Origin: Paenibacillus sp. P25
Lineage (GTDB): Bacteria; Bacillota; Bacilli; Paenibacillales; NBRC-103111
DNA: 64,000 nt
Direction of reading: 5' to 3'
Assembly (NCBI GenBank): GCA_024704175.1
Contig: CP085629.1
Span: 7,429,501 to 7,493,500 of the forward strand
The translations under genes and the position numbers were made by a program. The notes under the pieces are model-generated. The model was not told the origin of the DNA. It was given only the letters and a program-made list of their open reading frames with translations, and did not search any database. The stretch's first letter is position 1. Every line of letters begins with the position of its first letter. This document shows positions 36,802 to 45,616 of this stretch, piece by piece.

Positions 36802-38341
36802 GGGATTCACCTCCTGTCGGGCCTTCCTTGGTGTAGCCGGAGCCCGACATCATCAGACCGAGCTCGCGGTCCGTCGTCGCGGCCGGGTCCGCCTCTCCTA
36901 CAATCCGGCCTTCATAAATCACGGCGATACGGTCCGAGAGCTTCAGAATCTCATCCAGCTCCAGCGACACCAGCAGCACGGCCTTGCCTTTGTCACGCTG
37001 CTCGAGAAGCCGCTTATGAATGAATTCGATCGCCCCGACATCAAGCCCCCGGGTAGGCTGTGCGGCGATCAGGAGATCGGGGTCCTGGTCGATCTCCCGC
37101 GCAATGATCGCCTTCTGCTGGTTGCCTCCCGACAGCGCGCGGGCCGGCGTGCCCGTTCCCGGCGTGCGGACGTCGAATTCCGCGATCAGCCGCTGCGCCT
37201 GGCGGTCGATCGCGGCGTAGTCCAGAAAGCCGCCGCGGTTATAGGCCACCTTGTAATACGACTTCAGCACCATGTTCTCGCTCATCGAGAAATCAAGCAC
37301 GAGGCCGCGTTTGTGGCGGTCTTCGGGGATGTGCGCGACGCCGCTTTCCGCAACGGGCCGCGGCGCAAGATTTGCGATATCCGTGCCGTTCAGCAAAATA
37401 CGGCCGCCGTCCACTGGGATTAGCCCCGTGACGGCCTCGATCAGCTCGCTCTGCCCGTTGCCGTCGACTCCTGCCAGCCCTACGATCTCGCCGCCGCGAA
37501 CCTCGAGGCTGATGCCGCTCAGCGCCTGCATGCCGGAGGAGCCCCGGGCCCTCACGCCGTCCAGCCGGAGCACCACCTTGCCAGGTGCCGCCGGCTTCTT
37601 CTCCAGGCGGAACGAGACCTCGCGCCCGACCATCTTGGCGGCCAGCTCGTCGGGGTTCGTCTCCTTGACGTTCAGCGTATCGATTACGCGTCCCCGCCGG
37701 ATGACCGTCACCCGGTCCGCGATCGCCATAATTTCCTTCAGCTTATGCGTGATCAGGATGATCGATTTGCCCTCCGCCGTCAGCCTCCGCATAATCTCCG
37801 TCAGCTCGTGAATTTCCTGCGGCGTCAGCACGGCCGTGGGCTCGTCGAAGATGAGAATTTCCGCGCCGCGGTACAAGGTCTTCAGGATTTCCACCCGCCG
37901 CTGCATACCGACCGAGATATCCCGCACCCTGGCACGCGGATCGACCCGCGACCCGTAGCGGGCGGACAGCTCCGACACCTGGCGCGCCGCCTTCGTGTAA
38001 TCCATTCCCAGCCGCCGCCTCGGCTCCATCCCGAGAATAATATTCTCTGTCACCGTGAAAGGCTGCACGAGCTTGAAATGCTGATGCACCATGCCGAGCC
38101 CGAGCTGAATGGCCGTCTTGGGTCCGGTAATGAACACCCGCTCGCCGTTCACATAAATTTCGCCTTCATCCGGCTGGTACAGCCCGAACAAAATATTCAT
38201 CAGCGTTGACTTGCCCGCGCCGTTCTCGCCGAGAAGGGCCAGGATCTCACCCTGGCGCAGCGTCAGGCTGATCCCGTCGTTCGCCACAATCCCGGGAAAA
38301 CGCTTGGTAATGCCCCGCATTTCCACCTTGACGCCGCTCAT
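36767..38341 (-). CDS. nupO: Nucleoside ABC transporter ATPase NupO (two ATPase domains)
   Basis: 524 residues, two fused ABC ATPase domains as in sugar/nucleoside (RbsA-type) importers. Domain 1: Walker [10 protein letters not shown], signature VGMQRRVEI, Walker [14 protein letters not shown]. Domain 2: degenerate Walker [10 protein letters not shown], signature LSGGNQQKA, Walker [16 protein letters not shown], where the usual Asp-Glu is Ala-Gln. Asymmetric sites are normal for the family. Uninterrupted; ATGA overlap with nupN. Confidence 0.92.
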   Translation of the reverse strand: MSGVKVEMRGITKRFPGIVANDGISLTLRQGEILALLGENGAGKSTLMNILFGLYQPDEGEIYVNGERVFITGPKTAIQLGLGMVHQHFKLVQPFTVTENIILGMEPRRRLGMDYTKAARQVSELSARYGSRVDPRARVRDISVGMQRRVEILKTLYRGAEILIFDEPTAVLTPQEIHELTEIMRRLTAEGKSIILITHKLKEIMAIADRVTVIRRGRVIDTLNVKETNPDELAAKMVGREVSFRLEKKPAAPGKVVLRLDGVRARGSSGMQALSGISLEVRGGEIVGLAGVDGNGQSELIEAVTGLIPVDGGRILLNGTDIANLAPRPVAESGVAHIPEDRHKRGLVLDFSMSENMVLKSYYKVAYNRGGFLDYAAIDRQAQRLIAEFDVRTPGTGTPARALSGGNQQKAIIAREIDQDPDLLIAAQPTRGLDVGAIEFIHKRLLEQRDKGKAVLLVSLELDEILKLSDRIAVIYEGRIVGEADPAATTDRELGLMMSGSGYTKEGPTGGESHDESIPSADER

Positions 38342-39392
38342 TTTTCCGGAACCTTGATTTCGCCTTTGATGATTTTTTGCTTGTAATCCTCGACTTTCTT
38401 CAGCACGTCGTCCGGCACGTTCTTCTTCGAAGTATCCGGCAGGCCGACGCCGTCGTCCTTGAGCCCGAGCACCTCCGTTTTACCGCCTTCGAATTTGCCG
38501 TTGATCACATCCTGCGAAATTTTGTATACCGCGTTGTCGACGCGCTTAATCATCGATGTCAGCGTTACGTCGTCGCCGAAGACAAGCGATTGGTCCTGGT
38601 CCACGCCGATGACCCACACCTTTTCGCCGGACTTCAGCCGGTCCTTGGCCTCGTTGAACACCCCGCCGCCCGTTGCGCCCGCCGCGTGGAAAATGATATC
38701 CGCGCCGCTGTTATAGATCGTCGCGGTCGCCGCTTTGCCGAGGTCGGGTTTATCGAAGGCTCCCGCATAGTTGACCGATACGGTGGCTTTCGGATTGGCC
38801 GCCGCGACACCCGCCTTAAACCCGGCCTCGAACCGCTTGATGACGGGAATGTCAATCCCGCCGACGAAGCCGACTTTGTTCGATTTGGTCATCGATCCGG
38901 CTACGATACCTACCAGATAAGCGCCCTCATTCTCGGCAAAAGTCACCGACTCCACATTCGGCGCATTGACCACATTATCGATAATGGCGAGCTTGGCATC
39001 CTTATTCTGATCCGCCACCGTCTTCACGGCGTCGGCCATCATGAAGCCAATGCCCCAGGTCAGCTGGAAGCCCCCCTTCACAAGCTGGTTCAGATTGGGG
39101 ATGTAATCGGCGTCGCTGGAGCTCTGAAGGTATTTAACTTTCGCGCCGGTGTCTTTTTGCAGCTTTTGCAGCCCGGCCCAGGAGCTCTGGTTGAAGGAAT
39201 TGTCGTTAACGCCGCCGGTGTCCGTAACCATGCCGATATTGAACTTGGCCCCGGCTCCGGCCTGGGTGCCTCCTGCTCCGCCTCCGGCCGCCTGATTGCC
39301 CCGCCGCCGCCCGCCGGCTTCTTGCCGCGACCGCTGAAGGTGAGGGAAAGGGCAAGCAGGCCTGCCGCTCCTATCGAGATCCATCTTTTCAT
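38338..39392 (-). CDS. nupN: Nucleoside-binding protein NupN/BmpA (one frameshift, lipobox Cys changed)
   Basis: BMP-family binding protein: FNIGMVTDTGGVNDNSFNQSSWAGL, GFMMADAVKTVADQN, FAENEGAYLVGIVAG, GGIDIPVIKRFEAGFKAG, DIIFHAAGATGGGVF, VIGVDQDQ. The signal sequence WISIGAAGLLALSLTFSG is followed by Arg-Gly-Lys-Lys where lipoproteins have Cys (GGTCGC where GGCTGC or GGTTGC would give Gly-Cys), so the lipid anchor is lost as sequenced. The N-terminal piece is out of frame with the rest by a shift near 39300 in a G/C-rich repeat. ATG 39392 chosen over 39416. I see no purine riboswitch upstream. Confidence 0.85.
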
Positions 39393-39503
39393 CAAATGAG
39401 TCACTCTCCGATCCAAAGGTTGTCATGGGACTGCACGAAGCGTAGTATTTACCAATGCATTACTCCTTATGACAACTTTGGCGCGGGTTCCTTGAGCACA
39501 CAC

Positions 39504-39546
39504 AAAAAAAGACAGCCCCTCAAGTCCATGGACTTGAAGGACTGTC
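39504..39546 (-). terminator. Terminator of dps
   Basis: Minus strand GACAGTCCTTCAAGTCC / GGACTTGAGGGGCTGTC then seven T. Confidence 0.85.
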
Positions 39547-39563
39547 ACTCGAAGCGGCCGGGC

Positions 39564-40031
39564 TTATTTGCTCACATAGGAACGCAGCATCCAGACGTGC
39601 TTCTCCAGAGCGGTGCGGATTTGCAGGAGCATATCGGCGGTGCCGTCGTCCCCGCGGCTTTCCGCGGCATCCATCGTTTCACCCATCTCGTCGATCACGG
39701 TGGTGAAATCCTGAACAAGGGCTTTCACCATTTCTTCGGCGGAGGAGAGAGGCTCGGTTTCCTTAATGGAAGCGGCCTGCAAATATTCCTTCATCGTGGA
39801 CAGCGGCTCGCCGTCGAGCGCCAGGATGCGCTCCGCGATTTGGTCGAAGTATTGGTCGGCTTCCTTGTAGAATTCCTCGAATTTGATGTGGAGGTCGAAA
39901 AATTGGGATCCTTTCACGAACCAATGATGCTGATGGATTTTTATGTAGAGCACGGCCCAGTTCGCGACTTGTCGGTTCAGCAGTTCGGTTAAAGTCTGTT
40001 CCTGTTCCTTCTTCGCCGTTTTCGTAGCCAT
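39564..40031 (-). CDS. dps: Dps-family DNA-binding ferritin-like protein
   Basis: 155 residues. Oxidises and stores iron in a 12-subunit shell and protects DNA in stress. Four-helix bundle with ferroxidase residues in HQHHWFVKGSQFFDLHIKFEEFYKEADQYFDQIAERIL (His36, His48, Glu52/53 region). The Lys-rich N-terminus may bind DNA. Uninterrupted. Transcribed away from the sigB region from a sigma-B-type promoter, with a long leader of about 110 nt. Confidence 0.92.
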   Translation of the reverse strand: MATKTAKKEQEQTLTELLNRQVANWAVLYIKIHQHHWFVKGSQFFDLHIKFEEFYKEADQYFDQIAERILALDGEPLSTMKEYLQAASIKETEPLSSAEEMVKALVQDFTTVIDEMGETMDAAESRGDDGTADMLLQIRTALEKHVWMLRSYVSK

Positions 40032-40150
40032 TACGGAATCCCTCCCAAAGGTTTGGTTTCGAGTGGAATGCAGACGGCCGAACGTCAGGTGTGGTGCCGT
40101 TCGGACCGTCCGTGGAACAACAGGCTTATGATGCCTGCTTGTCTATTTTT

Positions 40151-40175
40151 ACACCCGTCTTCCGGCCGGTGAAAC
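40151..40175 (-). promoter_or_regulatory. Sigma-B-type promoter of dps
   Basis: Minus strand GTTTCA, 13 bp, GGGTGT, about 120 bp before dps; back to back with the promoter at 40201. Confidence 0.65.
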
Positions 40176-40200
40176 ACCTTTGCGAAAGCCCCGGTTTTTC

Positions 40201-40226
40201 GTTTCAGGTCCGCAGCTTCAGGGTAA
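40201..40226 (+). promoter_or_regulatory. Sigma-B-type promoter of the DUF948 gene
   Basis: GTTTCA, 14 bp, GGGTAA, 37 bp upstream of the start codon. Confidence 0.75.
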
Positions 40227-40263
40227 TAGAAGGGCAAGCGAGTGACGAACAGAAAGGGTGAGC

Positions 40264-40719
40264 ATGGTGATCATTCAAATCAGCGTGGCCGTGATTGCGG
40301 CGGCTTTTGTAGCCTTGGTGGTTTACCTCATTCAGACACTGAAGAACGTATCCTCCCTGCTGACTCAGACGAACGATACGATCAAAGAACTTCAAACGCA
40401 GATCGGCGGCATCAGTGCGGAAGCGACGGAGCTGCTCCGCCATACCAATGAAGTGACGGTCGATGTCCGCAATAAGCTGCATTCGCTGGATCCGCTGGTC
40501 TATTCCGTCAAGCATATCGGAGATGCCGTTTCCGAGATTACGGCCTCCTTCAAGCAGGCGTCCGCCACGGTGGCGGGTACGATTCGTACGCAGGTCGAGA
40601 ACAGCCGTCTGCTGAAGAGCGGCAAGGCCGCGGGACTCGTTCAAGCGGTACCGATCGCTCTCGGCCTGTGGGAAAGATTCCGCAATAAGGACAAGCCTGC
40701 TGTTTCAAGGTGGAATTAA
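40264..40719 (+). CDS. DUF948 protein, YtxG-like general stress protein
   Basis: 151 residues: one N-terminal TM helix (VAVIAAAFVALVVYLIQTL) and a long coiled coil (NVSSLLTQTNDTIKELQTQIGGISAEATELLRHTNEV), then KHIGDAVSEITASFKQAS and a basic end. This is the DUF948 pattern of B. subtilis YtxG, a sigma-B-controlled protein often paired with YtxH, whose homologue is at 46883 here. Start ATG 40264 is chosen by AAAGGGTG; a GTG at 40258 is in frame. The promoter of the sigB operon overlaps its last codons. Confidence 0.85.
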   Translation: MVIIQISVAVIAAAFVALVVYLIQTLKNVSSLLTQTNDTIKELQTQIGGISAEATELLRHTNEVTVDVRNKLHSLDPLVYSVKHIGDAVSEITASFKQASATVAGTIRTQVENSRLLKSGKAAGLVQAVPIALGLWERFRNKDKPAVSRWN

Positions 40720-40727
40720 TCGGGTAA
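40702..40727 (+). promoter_or_regulatory. Sigma-B-type promoter of the rsbV-rsbW-sigB operon
   Basis: GTTTCA, 14 bp, GGGTAA, overlapping the 3' end of the DUF948 gene. Predicts autoregulation, as in Bacillus, and an mRNA leader of about 270 nt. Confidence 0.75.
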
Positions 40728-40814
40728 AACAGAACAGATGGGGAAACTGGGCGCGCGGTTGGGCGCTCGCTCCATTTCCGGGCCGCCGCGTTCCGGGAGA
40801 CAAGCCCCGGCCGG

Positions 40815-40983
40815 CCGTTTTGTCTCTTGCAGGTGCAGATCCGTGATTCGGACAAAACGGGGCCCATCTTATGAAGCCGTTTTGTTTCAACAACCCTCAA
40901 TGGGTTGTTCACAACAAAACGAAGCCAATGCTTACGAAGCAGTTTTGTCTCAGCAACCCTCAATGGGTTGCTCTCTACAAAAC
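40815..40983 (+). repeat. Three tandem hairpins in the leader of the sigB operon
   Basis: Units start every 62-63 bp with GTTTTGT and close with ACAAAAC: 40815-40860 (CCGTTTTGTC/GACAAAACGG), 40879-40920 and 40942-40983. Units 2 and 3 share an inner stem, ACAACCC/GGGTTGT and GCAACCC/GGGTTGC, so an A-U pair is replaced by G-C while loop TCAAT is constant. CTTA(T/C)GAAGC precedes units 2 and 3. The last hairpin ends 2 bp before the rsbV ribosome site. Confidence 0.7.
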
Positions 40984-41003
40984 TTGGAGGAGGAACCGGA
41001 TTC

Positions 41004-41354
41004 ATGGATAAACCGCTGCAAACCTTTGAAGTGTTCACACGAAGAATGGGTGACGATAACGTGGTCTGGCTGCAGGGCGAGCTGGATTTGTCCAAGGTCG
41101 CGGAGCTCAGGGCCACGCTGGATCCGTTTGTTGCGGATACCAAGCGCAAGCTCATTCTGAATCTGAAGCATCTTCAGTACATTGACAGCACCGGCATCGG
41201 TGTGATTGTATCGGTATTAAAAGCACGAGAACTTCTTCATGCGCCGTTCGCCGTTGAGGATATCCCCCCTAAAATCAGCCGCCTGTTCGATCTGACCGGC
41301 ATTACTCCTTTTCTGCAAACATCTCCGACGCATGCACGAACCATTAACGGATAG
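41004..41354 (+). CDS. rsbV: Anti-anti-sigma factor RsbV
   Basis: 116 residues, STAS domain. WLQGELDLSKVAELRATLDP, LNLKHLQYIDSTGIGVIVSVLK with phospho-acceptor Ser62, ISRLFDLTGITPF. Unphosphorylated RsbV binds RsbW and frees sigma-B; dephosphorylation would come from the RsbY-like phosphatase at 1878. ATG 41004 is 10 bp after GGAGGAGG; the frame is open further upstream through the leader hairpins but that part is not protein-like. First gene of rsbV-rsbW-sigB. Confidence 0.93.
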   Translation: MDKPLQTFEVFTRRMGDDNVVWLQGELDLSKVAELRATLDPFVADTKRKLILNLKHLQYIDSTGIGVIVSVLKARELLHAPFAVEDIPPKISRLFDLTGITPFLQTSPTHARTING

Positions 41355-41374
41355 AAAGGAAAGAAGCGAACCAT

Positions 41375-41824
41375 ATGAAACCGGAATCTCATGTCGTTAG
41401 TCTGACCGTTCCCGCCGAAGCGGAGTACATCGATTTGGTTCGTTTGACACTCTATGGAATCAGCTCCAAGCTCGGATTCTCCTACGAGGAAATCGAGGAT
41501 ATGAAGGTAGCGGTCGCCGAAGCATGCAACAATGTGGTGGTGCATGCTTACGAACCGGGAGCCGCCGGCGAGATGGAGGTTCGTTTCGAGCGGATCGAGG
41601 ACGGGTTGCGCGTTTCCGTGAAGGATCACGGTCCCAGCTTTGATTACGAGGAAAAATTCAGCCGCGCCGATTCTTTGCATGATAAAAGCTTGAGCGAGAT
41701 CAATATCGGGGGTCTCGGGATCTATCTGATGCAGGCGCTGATGGACGAGGTGGAGGTCCGCACGAATGCCGGCACGGAGGTTCTACTAACCAAGCGGATC
41801 ATCAGGAGCGAGGAAATGGTATGA
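41375..41824 (+). CDS. rsbW: Anti-sigma-B factor and RsbV kinase RsbW
   Basis: 149 residues, GHKL ATPase fold. N box EDMKVAVAEACNNVVVHAY (Glu49, Asn53), G1 box VSVKDHGPSFD (Asp84), lid and G2 region INIGGLGIYLMQALMDEVEV. Binds sigma-B and phosphorylates RsbV. Full catalytic set, in contrast to the paralogue at 30755. Stop overlaps the sigB start by 4 bp, fixing 1:1 synthesis. Confidence 0.93.
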   Translation: MKPESHVVSLTVPAEAEYIDLVRLTLYGISSKLGFSYEEIEDMKVAVAEACNNVVVHAYEPGAAGEMEVRFERIEDGLRVSVKDHGPSFDYEEKFSRADSLHDKSLSEINIGGLGIYLMQALMDEVEVRTNAGTEVLLTKRIIRSEEMV

Positions 41825-42609
41825 AAATCAATTCGGAGCGATTTGCGCAAGTGAGTCCTGAGGAGCTCATCGTCCAATACCAGCAAACCGGGTGCAACGA
41901 GACCGCCACCGTGCTGCTGCAGCAATATGAGCCCATGGTGAAAATGGCCGCCGGCAAGATGTCCCGCAATCGCCCCGATTTGTTCGAAGATTTGTATCAG
42001 GTTGGACAAATGTCGGTGCTGAAGTCGCTGAAGCAGTTTGACCTGTCGCTTGGCGTACAGTTCGAGGCCTATATGATGAAGAGCGTCATCGGGCACATGA
42101 AAAACTATTTGCGGGACAAATCCTGGTACGTCCAGGTGCCGCGCCGCATCAAGGAAAAAGGCAACCAGGTGCAGCATGTCATCGACACGCTGACCGTGAA
42201 GCTGGAGCGGTCCCCGAACGTAGAGGAAATCGCCGCGGAGATGGAGCTTTCGGTCGAGGAGACGATCGAAATCCTGGCCGGCCGCGATTACTACCACTAT
42301 GTGTCGCTGGACACCCCGCTCTCCTCCGAGGATAACGGCTCGACCATCGGAGACGTGATCGGCGACCCGAGCGACGCTTACCTGCAGGTGGAGAACCGGC
42401 TGGCGCTCGAGGAAGCGCTGACCCACCTGAAGCCGGAGGAGCAGAAGGTGCTGCATCTCGCATATGTGGAAGGGCAGTCGCAGCGGACGATCGCCCAGCA
42501 GCTCAATGTATCGCAAATGAGCGTCTCGCGCATCCAGAAGCGGGCCCTCGATAAGCTGAAAGCTTATTTCAAGGAGCCGGAGGACGGCAAAGACGCAGGC
42601 ACAGGCTAG
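41821..42609 (+). CDS. sigB: RNA polymerase sigma factor SigB
   Basis: 262 residues, group 3 sigma factor. Region 2 LFEDLYQVGQMSVLKSLKQFD...FEAYMMKSVIGHMKNYLRDKSWYVQVPRR, region 3 VKLERSPNVEEIAAEMELSVEETIEIL, region 4 LKPEEQKVLHLAYVEGQSQRTIAQQLNVSQMSVSRIQKRALDKL. Directs transcription of general stress genes; six matching promoters are visible in this window. Uninterrupted; terminator immediately after. Confidence 0.94.
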   Translation: MKINSERFAQVSPEELIVQYQQTGCNETATVLLQQYEPMVKMAAGKMSRNRPDLFEDLYQVGQMSVLKSLKQFDLSLGVQFEAYMMKSVIGHMKNYLRDKSWYVQVPRRIKEKGNQVQHVIDTLTVKLERSPNVEEIAAEMELSVEETIEILAGRDYYHYVSLDTPLSSEDNGSTIGDVIGDPSDAYLQVENRLALEEALTHLKPEEQKVLHLAYVEGQSQRTIAQQLNVSQMSVSRIQKRALDKLKAYFKEPEDGKDAGTG

Positions 42610-42638
42610 AAACGCGCCCGGACAGGGGCGCGTTTTCT
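42610..42638 (+). terminator. Terminator of the sigB operon
   Basis: AACGCGCCC-GGACA-GGGGCGCGTT followed by TTCT. Confidence 0.8.
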
Positions 42639-42732
42639 ATTTGTACTGGGTTGGTGAGTTTCCCCTCGCCGTAAAGCGGCTTGGCCCCGGCCGGTCAACC
42701 CCGGCGCTGGCAGGAGAGCGGGCCATCGGCCA

Positions 42733-44295
42733 TTAAGGAGTACCTGAGGCCTCCGCGGCTTCATAGGCCCCTAGATCGACGGTCGCGCCCTGAACCCGGG
42801 CATTCCCGTCATAATCCGCCGCGCCCAGGTAGGCTTCATTCTGCCCGGCGTTTATGGCGGGCGAGCCCGGCTGCAGATGCAAATCCGGCGCGGCCGGATC
42901 CGCGAACAGCGGGTCGGCGAACAGTGAATGCGCATCGTTGCCTGTCGCGCTTTTATACTTGTCAAAGCCGGTATAAGTCGCGTTCTTCCAAGTCCAGACG
43001 CTGTTTGCGCCGCCTGCCGCCGTATAGTACAAATTGTAATCGACGACGTTGCCCGTATTCGCTTTATAATCGTTGCCGATCAGGACAGGGGAGGTACCCG
43101 CATAAATAATATTGTTTTGAATGATATTATTTCGGGTGTCATATTGAATGAAGATTTGGCCGAAGCCCTGGTTTTTCTTATCGTTGTTGTAGAGCGTGTT
43201 GTTGACAATTTTAGAATTCTCGGTATACCCGCGCGACGTATCGTAGCCGCCCAGCGAGATGCCCATGATATTGTCGTGCACGAGATTGCTCCGAACCGTA
43301 ATATTGCTTGCGGACTTCGATTTATGCTCGCTCGTAAATTCAATCCCGACATCGTTATGATGCGATACGTTCCTTTCGATCACCGTATCCTTCCCGCCGT
43401 CCACATAGATCCCATCCGCAGAAGTGTCCGTTCCGTAAGCGGGGTTGCCGTAAGAGGTCGTATTGTAAACCGTATTGCCGCTGACGACACCGTTGCGAGC
43501 CTGATCGTACGCCGGGTCCGGGGAGGTTCCTTCCCAGCCGATGACGCAAATCCCGATATTATTGTTATCATGGACTATATTGTTCGTTATTTGGAACGTC
43601 TCGACATTCCCGTTAACCACGAGCGCTTCACTGGACCCTAGCTTCAGGTTGGACAGATGATTGCCGTCAATGACGATGTTGTTCAGCGAAGCGGGAGCGG
43701 CGGTTCCGTAAAAGGCGATGCCGTGCGCGTCTCCTCCGTCCGCAGCCTGGACATTCGTTTCAATGTGGTGGATATTGTTGTTTCGGATCTCGATATGGTC
43801 GCCTGCGCCGGATACATAAATGCCCATCGGTGTCCGGTATTGAACGGCCGTTTTCAAATTTCGGAGCTCGAACCCCCGGATGGTGATGTAGCTCTTGTCC
43901 TCGAGCGTAAATAGGGCGCTGCTCGCATCGGTAACGGAGAGGCCCGTGCCGTCGACAATAGCGGTTTCACCCGGATAGCTCTGGAACACGATCGGTCCAG
44001 CGACCGCACTGCCGGATTTGGCGAACACCACTTTTTCTTTGTATGTGCCGCCTCTGACGTTAACGATGCTGCCGGGGCCTGCGGTTTTCGCGGCTTTCTG
44101 TATCGTGCGCCAAGGGGCATTGATCGTTCCCGGATTCGTGTCACTGCCGGAAGGGGAAACATAGTAATTCGTCCCGGCGGCATAGGCACCGTTTATAATC
44201 CATCCCCCATTTCCGGCCCAAGGGATGAGCAGGGCAAGTCCAAGGATCAGCATCACCCTCATCCCAAGCTTTGAAAAACTGCGCAGCACTTTCAT
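42733..44295 (-). CDS. Secreted right-handed beta-helix protein, pectate lyase-like
   Basis: About 520 residues. Signal peptide (LGMRVMLILGLALLIPWAGN...GAYA), then NYYVSPSGSDTNPGTINAPWRTIQKAA, the DUF1565/PL9-type opening, and many NosD-like parallel beta-helix coils (HIEIRNNNIHHIETN, NIVIDGNHLSNLK, GVVSGNTVYNTTSYG, DTVIERNVSHHNDVGIEF, SKIVNNTLYNND). Ends with SPAINAGQNEAYLGAADYDGNARVQG..VDLGAYE. Likely a secreted polysaccharide lyase or hydrolase of the pectate lyase superfamily; the exact activity cannot be named. ATG 44295 follows GGGAGGT. Uninterrupted and alone. Confidence 0.82.
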   Translation of the reverse strand: MKVLRSFSKLGMRVMLILGLALLIPWAGNGGWIINGAYAAGTNYYVSPSGSDTNPGTINAPWRTIQKAAKTAGPGSIVNVRGGTYKEKVVFAKSGSAVAGPIVFQSYPGETAIVDGTGLSVTDASSALFTLEDKSYITIRGFELRNLKTAVQYRTPMGIYVSGAGDHIEIRNNNIHHIETNVQAADGGDAHGIAFYGTAAPASLNNIVIDGNHLSNLKLGSSEALVVNGNVETFQITNNIVHDNNNIGICVIGWEGTSPDPAYDQARNGVVSGNTVYNTTSYGNPAYGTDTSADGIYVDGGKDTVIERNVSHHNDVGIEFTSEHKSKSASNITVRSNLVHDNIMGISLGGYDTSRGYTENSKIVNNTLYNNDKKNQGFGQIFIQYDTRNNIIQNNIIYAGTSPVLIGNDYKANTGNVVDYNLYYTAAGGANSVWTWKNATYTGFDKYKSATGNDAHSLFADPLFADPAAPDLHLQPGSPAINAGQNEAYLGAADYDGNARVQGATVDLGAYEAAEASGTP

Positions 44296-44445
44296 TTCGT
44301 TCACATACCTCCCGGATAACCCATAATTTGGATAAGTCTCCGCAGCAAGCATAATGCATGGCTCCGCTTTTGACAATCGTCGTTTTCCAAAATTGGATAA
44401 ACGGGCAAGCGGCGGGCATCCTCTGGGCAACATTTTCCTGTCATT

Positions 44446-45033
44446 TTATTCATCTAACGTTTTGAAATAACGATAGATCTTATGTAATTTCTTCTCGTGC
44501 CTGCCCCGCGGACTTTCCATGCTGCCGAATTCAAAGAACTTCACCTTTTTGATTCCCACAAAGTTCAATAGCGCCTTGCGCATCAAGGTTTTATGGGCGT
44601 TATTCAGCAACAGCAGCGGATAAAGAGCCGGTCCCTGCATGGTCGAAATGCAAACGACCGATTTCCCCTTGAGCAGACCTTCCGGAAATAGTCCGCCGTT
44701 CTCTCTATAAGCAAATCCCGAAGCGAAAATCCGGTCGATATATCCCAGGAGCATAGCCGGAGGACGTCCCCACCAGATCGGATATACAAATACGATTTTG
44801 TCGGCCCACTTCAACTGCTCTCTGTATGCAGCAAGATCCGGGTCGGCGTGCATATCTCTCCTGCGTTTGTGCTCGTTAAAAATCAGAACCGGATCGAACC
44901 CTTCCTCGTACAAATCCAATACTCGTATGTCTTCGATCTTGGTATTCTCCCTGCATCCCCGAACAACCTCCTGCAAAAAAGCATAATTTAAGCTCTGATG
45001 ATTCGGATGCGTGTAAATAACCAGCATTTTCAT
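44446..45033 (-). CDS. NAD(P)H oxidoreductase, flavodoxin-like fold (YwrO/KefF/MdaB group)
   Basis: About 195 residues. MLVIYTHPNHQSLNYAFLQ (FMN phosphate loop), DLYEEGFDPVL, WADKIVFVYPIWWGRPPAMLLGYIDRIFASGFAY, the diagnostic NQO-type segment, and CISTMQGP. Reduces quinones or electrophiles. ATG 45033 with AAGGGG. Divergent from a MarR-family gene with palindromic sites between them, so probably repressed by it and induced by electrophiles. Confidence 0.87.
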   Translation of the reverse strand: MKMLVIYTHPNHQSLNYAFLQEVVRGCRENTKIEDIRVLDLYEEGFDPVLIFNEHKRRRDMHADPDLAAYREQLKWADKIVFVYPIWWGRPPAMLLGYIDRIFASGFAYRENGGLFPEGLLKGKSVVCISTMQGPALYPLLLLNNAHKTLMRKALLNFVGIKKVKFFEFGSMESPRGRHEKKLHKIYRYFKTLDE

Positions 45034-45049
45034 TTCAAGCGGCCCCTTA

Positions 45050-45107
45050 CTTATCAAATGATAAGCAAAGGGTAGCATACAATCATTTTAGTTGTCAATT
45101 GATAATT
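45050..45107. promoter_or_regulatory. Palindromic operators between the oxidoreductase and MarR genes
   Basis: CTTATCA-AA-TGATAAG (45050-45065, perfect) and CAATT-GAT-AATTG (45095-45107), with a further TGATAAG half-site at about 45114. Typical placement for MarR autoregulation. Confidence 0.6.
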
Positions 45108-45152
45108 GTTTTATGATAAGTATTTTGTTATTGTGACGTAAGAGGTGATCTT

Positions 45153-45580
45153 GTGGATAAGCACGCACTGTTCAACCAATTCGTGGCCTTCACGGCCGCA
45201 GTCCACCAAGTAACGGATGAAATGACCAAGGATGTTCGATCGGAGACGGTTACCCTTGTGCAATATAAAATTCTTGAATACCTTGCCATACGACAGCCGC
45301 TTACACTTAGCCAAATCAGTGATTGTCTGCACATGTCCATGCCCAATACGAGCCGCGAGCTGAGGAAATTAATCGAAAAGAAGCTGTGCGTCAAAGTAGC
45401 GGACAGCGAAGACCGGCGCAAGCGCTTATCCGGCTTTCCGAACAAGGGGAGGCAATGATGCACGAGGCGTTTCAGCGGATTGAGGCCCGGTTTAGTAGGC
45501 GCATCGAAGCTCTTTCCGATGAAGAACTGAAGGACGTGGAGCGTGCGCTCGAGCTTCTTCATAGCAAAGTATTCGCTTGA
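45153..45580 (+). CDS. MarR-family regulator (one frameshift)
   Basis: About 142 residues. Helical dimer part, then winged helix: VQYKILEYLAIRQPLTLSQISDCLHMSMPNTSRELRKLIEKKLCVKVADSEDRRKR and the wing-following LIRLSEQGEAMMHEAF. The frame breaks near 45425, one G short in AAGCGCTTATC, right at the conserved D-x-R-x wing. GTG start 45153 after AGAGGTGATC. Expected to repress the divergent oxidoreductase. Confidence 0.85.
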
Positions 45581-45616
45581 GGGCATTGCCGTATCTTTCG
45601 ATCGTTCTGTCTACGG

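Noticed and set aside
39393-39500. Purine riboswitch before nupN
   Set aside because: Checked because such transporters often have one; the conserved core and pairing were not found.
40884-40907. GTTTCA-N12-GGGTTG inside leader hairpin 2 as another sigma-B promoter
   Set aside because: The -10 departs from GGGTAA at two positions and the match is explained by the hairpin; a better promoter lies at 40702.
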